From Oppiella nova (lineage: Eukaryota; Arthropoda; Arachnida; Sarcoptiformes; Oppiidae), in the NCBI GenBank assembly GCA_905397405.1, contig CAJPVJ010000071.1, forward strand, positions 1 through 46,783: a stretch of DNA of 46,783 bases, given 5' to 3'. The notes under the pieces were generated by a model, which searched no databases, was not told where the DNA came from, and saw nothing but the letters and a program-made list of their open reading frames with translations. Shown one piece after another: positions 1 through 8,969 of this stretch. Numbering within the stretch: position 1 is the stretch's first letter; the number at the start of each line of letters is the position of its first letter. The translations under genes were made by a program, and so were the position numbers.

Positions 1-28
1 ACCTAACCTAACCTAACCTAACCTAACC
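1..28. repeat. Telomere-type (CCTAA)n array, outer part
   Basis: Uninterrupted CCTAA units fill the first 28 bases. CCTAA is the complement of TTAGG, the telomere unit of most arthropods. A CCTAA strand reading inward from the left is what the left end of a chromosome would show, so the window may begin at or near a telomere; an interstitial telomeric block is the alternative. The array stops at the 5' end of a LINE and resumes after that element's A tail. Confidence 0.9.
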
Positions 29-33
29 ATTCG

Positions 34-52
34 CTCGTCAGCAGTCGACGAG
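34..52 (+). promoter_or_regulatory. 5'-leader hairpin of the LINE
   Basis: CTCGTC (34-39) and GACGAG (47-52) can pair into a 6-bp stem with a 7-nt loop within the first 25 bases of the element. Internal promoters of non-LTR elements lie in this region, so it could be structural RNA or part of a promoter. That is inference; a stem this short can arise by chance. Confidence 0.35.
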
Positions 53-126
53 TGCACTTGAGCTCCCGACGCCTTTTTGCTCCCGACGCGATTTTTGACG
101 CCATCAAGACTTATCATTTCTACGCA

Positions 127-1317
127 ATGTCTTCGCAAACATCCGCATCGAAGAAAACATCAGTGAAGTCTTCATCATCTAAGACGCCCACACCAATGAC
201 GCCCATCAAATTGCCTCAAGTTCTGTCAGCTGAAACTTTGGCCAAACACATCAACTCATTGGTAAAGCGCATCAATGGAGCGGTCACTCGCAATAAAAGC
301 GTCACGAAAGTAGATAAAGACGAAATTCAATTATTATCTCAAGCCATCAGTGACGCCACGGCTCACATCTCAACAGTCATGGACGCGCAAACAGTGGTCT
401 CCAACATCGACGCCACAGATCTGCTCTCCACCATCAAAGACGAGTTCATTAAACTCAAAGAAGACCTCATTCACATACAGAACGCTCCGATCTCCTACGC
501 GTCCGCTGCGTCCAAGGCTGTGACGCGCATCAAGACGCCTGTGACTCGACCTGCAATAGTAATTGCCTCCACTGACGCCAACCACAAACATCCGGAAGTG
601 TTGGATGCCTGGCGAAAGAGCGTCAGCTTCAAGGACGACACCTTCGCACCCGCACGCGTCCAAAATGTGTCAAACAATAAACTCCGGATAGAGTTCGATG
701 ACGCTAATCAACGTGAGAAAACACTCAACAAACTCAAGACAGTGTCATCACTTAAAGTCGAAGAGGCCCGACGCAGACGCCCAATGATGATACTCAAGGG
801 TATCCACAACACCACCGGACGCGAAGAACTCCCCGAACTGATTCGTGAACAGAACCCAACAGTTAAGGCGTCAATAACAAACGACGCCGACATCAGAGTG
901 TGTTTCCTACGCAACAACAGAAACACAAACTTATTCAACGCTGTTATTGAAGTGACGCCCGCGACTCGCATGGCGTTATTATCAACTCAGCGCGTCAACA
1001 TCGACCACCAACGCGTCCACATCAGTGACTTCTCACCGTTCGTCCAGTGTTACAAATGTCTTCAGTTCGGACATACAAAGGCTAAGTGTCAATCAAGCGT
1101 CGAACCCTGTTCGCACTGCGCGTCTGACGCTCACACTTTTAAGGACTGCCCAAACAAAGAAGACGCATCACAAGTCCGATGCTTTAACTGCCATCAACAC
1201 AATGTAAAGAACAACACCAGCGTCAGCGACGCCCATAGCGCGACGTCAGCGAAACAGTGCCCCCGCATTAAAGCATTACAAAAGCGAATCACCGAACGCG
1301 TCGACTATGGAAACTAA
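127..1317 (+). CDS. LINE ORF1: gag-like RNA-binding protein with CCHC zinc knuckles
   Basis: 396 residues from the ATG at 127. The frame is open further upstream, but the only in-frame start there is GTG at 52, so 127 is the first usable ATG. The N-terminus is Ser/Thr/Lys/Pro-rich (MSSQTSASKKTSVKSSSSK), followed by a region of coiled-coil or RRM-like character. The C-terminal part carries zinc knuckles: CYKCLQFGHTKAKC (about residue 308) and CSHCASDAHTFKDC (about 328), both CX2CX4HX4C, then a third, longer one starting CFNCHQH (about 353). Three knuckles at the C-terminus of ORF1 are typical of R1/I/Jockey-group elements. The family role is to bind element RNA, form the RNP and, in telomeric LINEs, bring it to telomeres. 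The stop overlaps the ORF2 start. Confidence 0.92.
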   Translation: MSSQTSASKKTSVKSSSSKTPTPMTPIKLPQVLSAETLAKHINSLVKRINGAVTRNKSVTKVDKDEIQLLSQAISDATAHISTVMDAQTVVSNIDATDLLSTIKDEFIKLKEDLIHIQNAPISYASAASKAVTRIKTPVTRPAIVIASTDANHKHPEVLDAWRKSVSFKDDTFAPARVQNVSNNKLRIEFDDANQREKTLNKLKTVSSLKVEEARRRRPMMILKGIHNTTGREELPELIREQNPTVKASITNDADIRVCFLRNNRNTNLFNAVIEVTPATRMALLSTQRVNIDHQRVHISDFSPFVQCYKCLQFGHTKAKCQSSVEPCSHCASDAHTFKDCPNKEDASQVRCFNCHQHNVKNNTSVSDAHSATSAKQCPRIKALQKRITERVDYGN

Positions 1318-4300
1318 ACCACTCCGAGTCATACAAGCCAACGTGAATCGATGCATGGCGTCTCAACACGAACTCCTTAAACATTTTCTCTCAACAAACA
1401 GTACAATTGCCTTAATCAGTGAGCCATATGTCGGACGCGGTCCAGGTGTTCATCAAATTCAAGGCGTCGATATCCACCAGCTCTCATCAACAAATAGGGT
1501 TAAGGCCTGCGTCATGGTGAAGCAGGGACCCATCAGCGCTTTAGGCATTTCCCAACTGTCGACGCCAAATCTGTCGGTGATCCAAGTAAGCTTTGGTCAG
1601 CGAAGGCTATACATAGCGTCAGCTTATGTAGAGCCGGACAACGATGACGCGAACACATTTGACGCTCTGACCAAATTACTACATGAGACACGCGGCTCAC
1701 AAATCATAATCGGCGGCGACTTCAATGGACGGAACCAACTCTGGGGCTGTGATGACGCGGACTCTCGCGGGGAAGAAATTGCCAACATCGCGTCAGCATT
1801 CAATCTGGACGTATGCAACTCTGGCAAAAGTCCAACATTCGAGGCAATCAGAAACGGAATTTATTCCTCATCAATTGTTGATGTGACGCTAGCCTCCGAC
1901 AGAATCGTTGATTCAATCAAAAACTGGAGAGTTGACGCCGACATCTGCCCATCATCAGACCATAATGCCATAGCGTTCGAGTTAGAAACGCAGTCACACT
2001 TCAGCCAACAAACAAAAAGGGCGTCAACATATTTATTTAACAACAAAACCGCTGACTGGAGTCAGTTCGACGCAGCGCTGACCCTCATAATTAACAAATC
2101 TGGAATTCTAAACGCAAACATATCAGACGCCGACGCACACAATCTCGACACTATAGTGGCCGGAATGACTGACGCGATAAGAAGTGCCTGTTTTGCGTCA
2201 ATGAGACTCCGCGGACGCGTAAAACCATATAACCCATGGTGGACAAACGCTCTCGAACGCCTAAAGAGATGCGTCTTACGCCATCATCACAGGCTTAGCG
2301 ACCGTAAAGCGAGACGACTCGACATCACAGACGATATTAACAATTTGCAATATGCGAAGGCGGCTTACGCTAAAGCCCTTCGCAAAGCGTCGACGCATAA
2401 CTTTAGAGAGTTCTGCAATAAACAAGGAAAAGAGGACGTGTGGTCGCTCACCAATAGACTCATCAAAGACGCCCCGATGCAACGCCCACCATCGACGCTC
2501 AGATGCGGCGCCAACTTCACGACAACTGCTAAAGAAACAGCTGACGCGCTTCTGAATCACTTCTATCCCGATGATGACGCGGATACACACATCAAACACA
2601 AGACATTGCGTCAAAAGACAAGTTTGACGCCTGACGCCGGAGACGATCCACCGTTTACCGCAGACGAAGTGATTGAATGTCTCTTAACTATGAATCCAAA
2701 CAGAGCACCCGGCGTCGATAACTTGACATCGGATATATGCCTACACTTTACTAAGAAATACGCGTCATTTTTCACCCAATTAGTCAACAGATGCCTTCAA
2801 ACCGGACACTTCCCGACGCCATGGAAAGTGGCACACGTTAAGATTCTCCCAAAACTAAACAAAACAGACTATAAAGATCTCGCGTCATATCGGCCTATCG
2901 GACTCCTACCAATCTTCGGAAAGGTTTTAGAGAAACTCTTTACCCGACGCCTAACATACGACCCCCAATACACAAACTCCTGGAGTCAGCGTCAGTTCGG
3001 CTTCAGGGAGCAAACATCCACCACAGACGCGCTCCATAACGCCATCGACTTTGTAAAAAAGGCGAAGTCCAGACGACGCCAATGCATCGGCGTCTCACTC
3101 GATATCAAGGCCGCCTTCGACAACGCATGGTGGCCGGCGTTACTGGAGCGTCTCCGCACAACCCAATGCCCACAAAATATCTTCAAACTCATCACTAGTT
3201 ATATTAACGGACGCAGTGTGACGCTCGATTATGGAGACGCCAAATCATCTAAGACTATGACTAAAGGCTGCGTCCAAGGTTCTGTCTGCGGTCCAACGTT
3301 CTGGAATCTAATTCTTGACGAACTCCTTGAGACGCCACTCCCTGATGGCTGCCATATTCAGGCATTTGCAGACGACGTCCTGTTACTTGTCAGCGGCAAG
3401 AGCGTCAATGATATTCAAGATATCACCAACAGAGCACTAAAGACAATCGTTGAATGGGGAGAGAGCGTCAAACTGGCGTTCAGTCCAACGAAAACCCAAG
3501 CTATCGCATTTACACCAGCGTCAAGAGCGGCAAACATTGCTATTAACGGCGTCTTCATTCAATTTGAAAACAACATCAAACTCCTCGGCGTCATCATTGA
3601 CAAGAACCTGTCGTTCACCGCCCACGTCAAACACGCAATACAGAAGGCGTCACGCGTCTTCAAAAACCTGTGCAAGTTTGTGCGTCCAACCTGGGGCGTC
3701 CACCCGGAAAACGTCACAACAATTTACAGACAAGTAATTGAACCAACAATCACTTACGCGGCAGGAGTGTGGGGTGACGCAGCTCAGCGCCCGGGTTCCA
3801 AAAGACTTCTGCGATCGTTTCAGCGAACCTTTGCTATCAGAGCCATCCGCGGCTTCCACACCGTCTCGGCAGTCTCAGCGTCAGCATTAGCACAGTTTGT
3901 TCCGCTCCATCTTAAAATACGCGAAGTATTGGAAATCGAGAGCGTCAAGCGGACAGGCGTCTGTCCTACACTTCCCGACGACATAACATTAGAACGACGC
4001 ATTCGACCAGAAGAGCGTCAGCATCCTAGCAAGAGGCGCATTTTCACTCATAATGAAGCGAACACACAATCAGAAGCCGACGCCCTCTCATCACAAACAA
4101 ATATCTATACAGACGGCAGCAAACTAGAGACAGGCGAAGTCGGAGCGTCAGTCGTCATATACCTGCCAAACAACAGCGTCATCACAAGGAAATACAGATT
4201 AAACAGCAGTTGCTCTGTCTTCCAGGCGGAACTCTTAGCGTTGACGCAAGCCCTGGATTGGGCTAACGCCAACCTTAAGACCGACGCAACCATATACTCA

Positions 4301-4954
4301 GACAGCAGATCATCAATAAATGCCATCGAAAGCCCCTCAAACAGCAATCCACTGGTAGCGTCAATCCACAAAAGCCTCGAAAGCGTCTCAATTCATCACT
4401 CAATCAGACTCGTGTGGGTCAAGGCTCACATCGGAATCACTGGCAACGAGGCGGCAGACGCCGCCGCGAAAGACGCTGCAACCAAACACAGCGCATATGC
4501 ATACAACTCGTTCCCCATAAGCCTCGCGAAGCGTATAATACGAGAACAAGTCTGGTCGGAATGGGCGTCAGAATATAAGAACGCAATCCAGGGCTCTGGG
4601 ACGCGCTACTGGCTGCCGAACTTGGAAAACGTCAGACGCTTAGTCAACACATCCGACGCGTCATTTGAGATGACGCAGGTACTCACCGGCCATGGCTTCA
4701 ACAAGAGCTATCTGCACAGATTCAAGATCTGCAACGACGCCAACTGCCCATGCGATGACGCCTCCGAACAAACTATTGAACATCTCCTCAAAGAGTGCCC
4801 TAAATACGCATATCAACGACATAACTATACCTCATTATGCTCCCTTCAAAACGTGACGCCATTCAACATGGCGTCACATGACACCGAATCCCTTAAATGT
4901 TTTGAGGACTTCACGAAGGAAGTAATAGGAACGCTCAAAGCATTCAATGCATAA
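1307..4954 (+). CDS. LINE ORF2: endonuclease, reverse transcriptase, RNase H, Cys/His tail
   Basis: 1215 residues from an ATG overlapping the ORF1 stop by 11 nt in another frame; SART1 is known to translate ORF2 by termination-reinitiation at such a junction. Domains in order: an APE-type endonuclease (residues ~5-225) with VIQANVNR, SEPYVG, GGDFNG (~136) and SSDHNAI (~217); a reverse transcriptase (~450-760) with SYRPIGLLPIFGKVLE, QFGFR, SLDIKAAFDNAWW, the catalytic FADD (687-690) and LGVIID; a type I RNase H (~930-1060) with YTDGSK (D936), FQAELLAL, YSDSRSS and AHIGITGNEAAD, so all four acidic catalytic positions are present; and a C-terminal CPCDD...HLLKECPKY knuckle as in R1 and I elements. 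It should nick the telomeric target and copy the RNA there. No break was seen. Confidence 0.95.
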   Translation: METKPLRVIQANVNRCMASQHELLKHFLSTNSTIALISEPYVGRGPGVHQIQGVDIHQLSSTNRVKACVMVKQGPISALGISQLSTPNLSVIQVSFGQRRLYIASAYVEPDNDDANTFDALTKLLHETRGSQIIIGGDFNGRNQLWGCDDADSRGEEIANIASAFNLDVCNSGKSPTFEAIRNGIYSSSIVDVTLASDRIVDSIKNWRVDADICPSSDHNAIAFELETQSHFSQQTKRASTYLFNNKTADWSQFDAALTLIINKSGILNANISDADAHNLDTIVAGMTDAIRSACFASMRLRGRVKPYNPWWTNALERLKRCVLRHHHRLSDRKARRLDITDDINNLQYAKAAYAKALRKASTHNFREFCNKQGKEDVWSLTNRLIKDAPMQRPPSTLRCGANFTTTAKETADALLNHFYPDDDADTHIKHKTLRQKTSLTPDAGDDPPFTADEVIECLLTMNPNRAPGVDNLTSDICLHFTKKYASFFTQLVNRCLQTGHFPTPWKVAHVKILPKLNKTDYKDLASYRPIGLLPIFGKVLEKLFTRRLTYDPQYTNSWSQRQFGFREQTSTTDALHNAIDFVKKAKSRRRQCIGVSLDIKAAFDNAWWPALLERLRTTQCPQNIFKLITSYINGRSVTLDYGDAKSSKTMTKGCVQGSVCGPTFWNLILDELLETPLPDGCHIQAFADDVLLLVSGKSVNDIQDITNRALKTIVEWGESVKLAFSPTKTQAIAFTPASRAANIAINGVFIQFENNIKLLGVIIDKNLSFTAHVKHAIQKASRVFKNLCKFVRPTWGVHPENVTTIYRQVIEPTITYAAGVWGDAAQRPGSKRLLRSFQRTFAIRAIRGFHTVSAVSASALAQFVPLHLKIREVLEIESVKRTGVCPTLPDDITLERRIRPEERQHPSKRRIFTHNEANTQSEADALSSQTNIYTDGSKLETGEVGASVVIYLPNNSVITRKYRLNSSCSVFQAELLALTQALDWANANLKTDATIYSDSRSSINAIESPSNSNPLVASIHKSLESVSIHHSIRLVWVKAHIGITGNEAADAAAKDAATKHSAYAYNSFPISLAKRIIREQVWSEWASEYKNAIQGSGTRYWLPNLENVRRLVNTSDASFEMTQVLTGHGFNKSYLHRFKICNDANCPCDDASEQTIEHLLKECPKYAYQRHNYTSLCSLQNVTPFNMASHDTESLKCFEDFTKEVIGTLKAFNA

Positions 4955-5211
4955 CAACCCGAAACCAAATAATCAAACACCTTAACCGACGCGCCTGACG
5001 CCTGTATCCTTTAGCAAGCGTCATAACCTACTCTTCATTATGTTTATATGTTTTCTGTAATTATATAACGCCTGACGCGACGCCTTAATTATAGCTTACT
5101 TATTTACTATTTTATTAATTATTCGTATTATTTGTATTCAATTTATCAGAAATCAAATAAATTTACCATCAGTAGGGGCCAGTCCCCTTACTGTTGGCCC
5201 AAGGAAAAAAA
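4955..5211 (+). other. LINE 3' UTR, terminal stem-loop and A tail
   Basis: About 250 nt follow the ORF2 stop. A poly(A) signal AATAAA lies at 5156-5161. A stem-loop at 5170-5193 pairs CAGTA-GGGG with CCCC-TTACTG around a CCAGT loop with one bulged base. An A run at 5205-5211 then joins the CCTAA array. In SART1 and R2, 3' UTR structure is recognised by the reverse transcriptase, which makes this stem-loop the likely recognition element (inference). The UTR also holds five GACGC/GCGTC words (4988-5084), showing that the word bias is not confined to coding sequence. Confidence 0.75.
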
Positions 5212-5236
5212 CCTAACCTAACCTAACCTTACCTAA
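5212..5236. repeat. Telomere-type CCTAA array, inner part
   Basis: About four clean CCTAA units follow, then a degraded pair (CCTTA, CCTAAAC) before unique DNA begins. The decay at this edge is what a telomere/subtelomere junction or an old interstitial block would show. It is the far flank of the LINE insertion. Confidence 0.85.
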
Positions 5237-5286
5237 ACAAAAGAACCATACAAACAAAACAGCATTTCAAATATAAGTCATGTTTC

Positions 5287-5292
5287 TTTATT
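5287..5292 (-). terminator. Candidate poly(A) signal of the telomere-proximal VWC gene
   Basis: The plus strand reads TTTATT, which is AATAAA on the minus strand, 28 nt beyond the stop codon at 5320-5322. The transcript would then end only about 30-50 bases short of the telomere-type repeats. Confidence 0.5.
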
Positions 5293-5319
5293 ATTAGTAT
5301 AATTTTTTTTAAATACATT

Positions 5320-7078
5320 TTATGAATTTGAATAGAAATTGTGTCTGAACTGTGACTCATCGCGAATGTGATCCCGGGGCTGACACGTGTAGTGCTGACA
5401 ACAAACACTATTATCCCATTTGCCGACATAACAGTTATGTGGAGGAGTCGGACAACTCTTCTGAATGCATGTCATTTCCGGTGGTGTTCTGCAAACACAT
5501 TCAACGCATGGGTTATCGGTTGGCATTTGTTGTCCTCTGGAGTACTGGCGGCCATCAAACCAACAACTCTTTGAATCGGATGTTCGCGCAGAAGAGACCA
5601 CAGTTTTGGCTGAAAAGACAATGAATCACTAACTTATGAATGCCTATTGTTTAACACTTACGACACTTGTATTCAATGGGACAGCAACTGCTTTCATGAT
5701 AAACTGGTAGACATCCGCTGACAAAATCTTTATCGAGCTGTAAGTCGCATGAATGTGTCCGACAGGACAGGCTGTTGAGAGGGTCGGTGTCACTCCAATC
5801 TTCATTACAGTAACATATCTTACAATTGTCTTCTTCGGGATATATTTTCTCTCCCAATCGATAGCGCCTTCCCTTATAAGTACATACTTTTGTTGATTTT
5901 TTCGGATGCAATGGGTTTTCGCACACCTGTTGTCCACAACACCTGTCCCTCTCGTAAGCGAAATAACAGTTTGGTTGGGGTTTGAGACCAAAGGCCTCTT
6001 CAGGACACTCGACGCCTATTCCGCAATCGATTTGTGCGGAAACCTCTCGTGTGGTTCTCCCGAAGTCACGGCATTCACACATTCGGCACACATTTTTCAC
6101 TGGAATTCTTGAACCCACGCCATATATTCGCCCCTCATATTCACAGACTGCAAACACAGCAATGTCATTTCACATATTAGTCACTTTTCAATCTCTCTCT
6201 CTCTCTCTCTCTCTCTCAATACCGCTTGTATTAACGGGTCGTGATATGCATAGGAAGGCTGTGGGACACTGGCATTCGGTGTCATACAAGGGTTGACATG
6301 ATTTAACGTAATAGTGCTGTAAATATCTGCTTTGAACACAACTTTGCGAACAATTTTTCATTTGCTTTGAAGGCCGATGAATACTATCTAATGAGATATT
6401 ATAGGCACGTCTTGAACTCGAGTTTGACCCAAAACTTAATCCAACTCTTTGTGTACTCGAAGACCAATCAATTGGTGATGATATTTGACGTCTAGTTGAT
6501 GGGTCGTAGCTCTCCCTCCGAGACAGTGACTGCGAGTCCTCCCAATATCTCTGATTATGTGAACCAATTGTGCGGTCTATACTTGGATCTGCTCTGGCAT
6601 TAGGTGTTTGTCCACCGATTTCTTTGTTGGATTCTATCTCTCTCTGAAGAGGAGATTGTCTTTCAATCTCTCGTTTGGTTTGCCTTTCAATACCAAAATC
6701 TTTGAGACTTATTCTCTCAACTTTTGCAACAATTTGTTGATTTAAGTCATCTCTCTTTCGGATCAGTTCTTGCAAATGAATACAATTTTTAATTTGTTTA
6801 ATATATTTGTTATTTTCAAATTGTAAATTACATCTGTACTTATGTACATGTTTCAAATATTTGGTTAAGTTGGTATTTTAATAATGTAACCACATTTTGT
6901 TAAGAATTACACTCATTTAAATAGTCTTTTCAAGCAACTTACAATTTCTTTTTGGTTACATGTTAGTAATAATAAAACCAATTTAAAAACAATACAAACC
7001 TTGACTTTGAGCCCAAGATTGAATACAAGAGATGATGACAAATATATATATAATTTGAATCAATATATTTGCAGTCAT
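5320..7078 (-). CDS. Secreted triple-VWC-domain protein (telomere-proximal paralog, complete)
   Basis: Four exons, read 7078-7000, 6768-6223, 6147-5662 and 5609-5320, joined at GT-AG sites all in phase 1, give 466 residues. The first exon is a clean signal peptide (MTANILIQIIYIFVIISCI, then QSWAQSQ). Next come a charged, Arg/Ser/Glu-rich linker and a Cys module (CVQSRYLQHYYVKSC... CQCPTAFLC). Three VWC-type modules follow: CEYEGRIYGVG...CCGQQVC, CTYKGRRYRLG...CCPIEYKC and CWFDGRQYSRG...CCQHYTC. VWC modules usually bind extracellular growth factors such as BMPs or matrix; no ortholog is recognised, so the ligand is unknown. The donor of the 75-nt intron at 6148-6222 opens directly into a GA/CT microsatellite. 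The gene is tandem with a paralog upstream and ends about 85 bp from telomeric repeats. Confidence 0.85.
6192..6217. repeat. (CT)n microsatellite inside a 75-nt intron
   Basis: About 13 CT units occupy a third of the intron and begin a few bases after the donor (minus-strand GTATTGAGAG...). Length change here would alter intron size and could affect splicing of the VWC gene. Confidence 0.9.
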
Positions 7079-7614
7079 TTTCTGATAATAGGCTATAATA
7101 TTAAACCAAATCAATGTTATGAGAAATACTCGTTATTTTAGAGGGATATGTGACAGAAATGAAGTCATCCCCACATTTGGTATAAAAATATGAATGAAAA
7201 CACTTATTAATGCCATACAATAATCATTTCTCTCAAGACCTTCACAACAAATGATAAATATCTAAATTTATAAATAATACGTGATTCAAATGCAAATGCA
7301 ATTCAATTGAAATCTTTGAATGACTAATACCTTTACTTACAAACAAGTTTTTAATGATTTCCCATTTCAAGAAATAAAAAACTTATTAACAACTTGTGAT
7401 CAACAGTTGCCATCACTTTGTATTTATATAATCATTTTAAAGTTAGGTTTATAAATAAATATCATGTTATGTAATTTTCTTGCAAATTAATCATTTCACT
7501 TAATGCTTTTTAAAAATATATACCTGTATACAGGTATTATTAATTTCTAATAATATACATGTTTGAAAGATTGCACATTTATAGTAAAAGTGGTAGTTGT
7601 ATGTTTACATGAAT
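7079..7614. other. Intergenic AT-rich spacer between the two VWC genes
   Basis: About 540 bp between the start codon of the telomere-proximal VWC gene and the stop of its paralog. It should hold the promoter of the former. No TATA box or other element stands out from the general AT richness, and no ORF or repeat is convincing. Confidence 0.5.
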
Positions 7615-8701
7615 TTAATAGCAATTAGGGATTTGAATGCAAGTGAATTGGGGTGGGATTTGACACAAACAATGGTAGCATTTATTGGATGAATAGAGTG
7701 TCGAACCGATCGTATATTTTCTGCCTTCGAATTCACACATAAGAGAACCGCTTCCAAGACCTCTGATCCGCAAACCATTTCGTTTTGCTATAATTATCAT
7801 ATAAACTAATTATTTATTATTTCCCAATGAAGTGCCAACACTTACGGCAATTATAATCAATAGGACAGCAGTTATGCAGACTATAAACTGGGGTACAGCC
7901 CAACCTAAACCTATGATCCGCATTCAAATCGCAGTCAATTAAAGTGCAAGAGTTGGTCGCATTTCTCTCATCCCATCCTTCTTTGCATACACACGACATA
8001 CACCTGTCGGTCAAGACATCAATGTGTTCACCAAATCTATACTCCAGTCCTTTATATTTGCAATTATTATGCAATACTTGAAACTTTGCTGAACAATTTA
8101 CTTGTGGACAGCATTTGGCAAAACCATTACAATGAGTCCATTGAGTTGGTTGTGTCGGTTGTGTCCACTCGTCGTGACAGTCAATTTGATGATTGCAATC
8201 AAAGCTCATATTTGTGCCATCAGTTGATATACACTTACAAACACGACACGAGTCTTCGTTCATAACAGTATCACCCAAACTATACTGCCGTCCCCTCCAC
8301 TTGCAAACTACACATCAATGACAACAACTGAGTGATCAATACATTGCTAAATCACATCTTAATGTTCACTACATTTTCAAAATATTTCATTTAAGCAAAA
8401 ATGAAAAGTGTACATAATTATAATTATAATTATATTTCATATTTCATATTATCATTACCTGATGTTTGGGTGGAAGTGAGTTGTGAGGGACACTCATACC
8501 TGGACGGACACTCACAGCCCCCTTTCACTACTGGAGTACAACCTCTGGTCAAATAGTGCTGAACAAGATGTCTCTCCACACAAACTGGACATAAATTTCT
8601 TAATTCATCGATGGATTCGTTAATTAATTTGAGATCATAACGGATGTTAATACTTGGCAGGGACAGTTCAATTTGTTGCCGCTTGTCAATCACTTTACTA
8701 T
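7615..8701 (-). CDS. Paralogous VWC-domain gene, apparently truncated at both ends
   Basis: Three exons, read 8701-8459, 8307-7846 and 7787-7615, match exons 2-4 of the telomere-proximal gene, with the same phase 1 at every junction. The first carries the Cys module (LCPVCVERHLVQHYLTRGC... CECPSRYEC) but lacks the long Arg/Ser linker. The second holds two VWC modules (from CKWRGRQYSLGD; from CKYKGLEYRFGE to CCPIDYNC). The third begins a VWC module (CEFEGRKYTIG, CYHCLC) but stops at IQIPNCY, before the closing CC...C motif found in its sister. No signal-peptide exon ending in phase 1 could be found on the minus strand between 8704 and 9000. Either exon 1 lies further out, beyond the palindromes at 8970-10174, or the gene has decayed. 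The splice sites and the first two exons are otherwise intact. Confidence 0.7.
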
Positions 8702-8969
8702 CTAAAACTTTTAAATTTTCATCTATATTAGTAATTAATTATATAAATTATAGTAAAAACTTATACATGTAAGGTTTGATTCATAATAATTTCGAAATTA
8801 TTAATTGTTCCCAAATACAGACATACAAATTAATATTAGAATATAATTATTAGGTGACTCTTATTAATTCTAAACCCAATCATCTTGAAACAAACTTTAC
8901 TCTAAATATTCAAATATAATTTTGTCCTTGACATCAATGGTCATAATATAAATAAAGTGAGCATTTAGC
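8702..8969. other. AT-rich spacer upstream of the second VWC gene
   Basis: The minus strand was searched for a short signal-peptide exon ending in phase 1; every ATG there runs quickly into a stop. A TATA-like TTATATAAG occurs near 8969-8977 on the minus strand, but it overlaps a palindrome arm, so its use as a promoter is doubtful. Confidence 0.4.

Larger units (their letters stand above)
29..5211 (+). mobile_element. Full-length telomere-repeat-inserted LINE (non-LTR retrotransposon)
   Basis: The element is bounded on both sides by CCTAA repeats and ends in a short A run, as expected of target-primed reverse transcription into telomeric DNA. It carries about 98 nt of 5' leader, ORF1 (127-1317), ORF2 (1307-4954, overlapping by 11 nt) and a 3' UTR of about 250 nt. 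Both ORFs are open with all expected motifs, so the copy looks recent. Telomere-targeted LINEs known from arthropods are TRAS and SART of the R1 clade; position and ORF layout fit that way of life. The RNase H domain behind the reverse transcriptase is, to my knowledge, not typical of TRAS/SART and leaves the clade open within the R1/I/LOA/Tad assemblage. The A tail joins the CCTAA strand. Base use differs sharply from the AT-rich surroundings: near 45-48% GC and loaded with GACGC/GCGTC words. Confidence 0.93.

Noticed and set aside
52-126. ORF1 starting at 52
   Set aside because: The codon at 52 is GTG; the first ATG in frame is at 127. The upstream frame is merely open.
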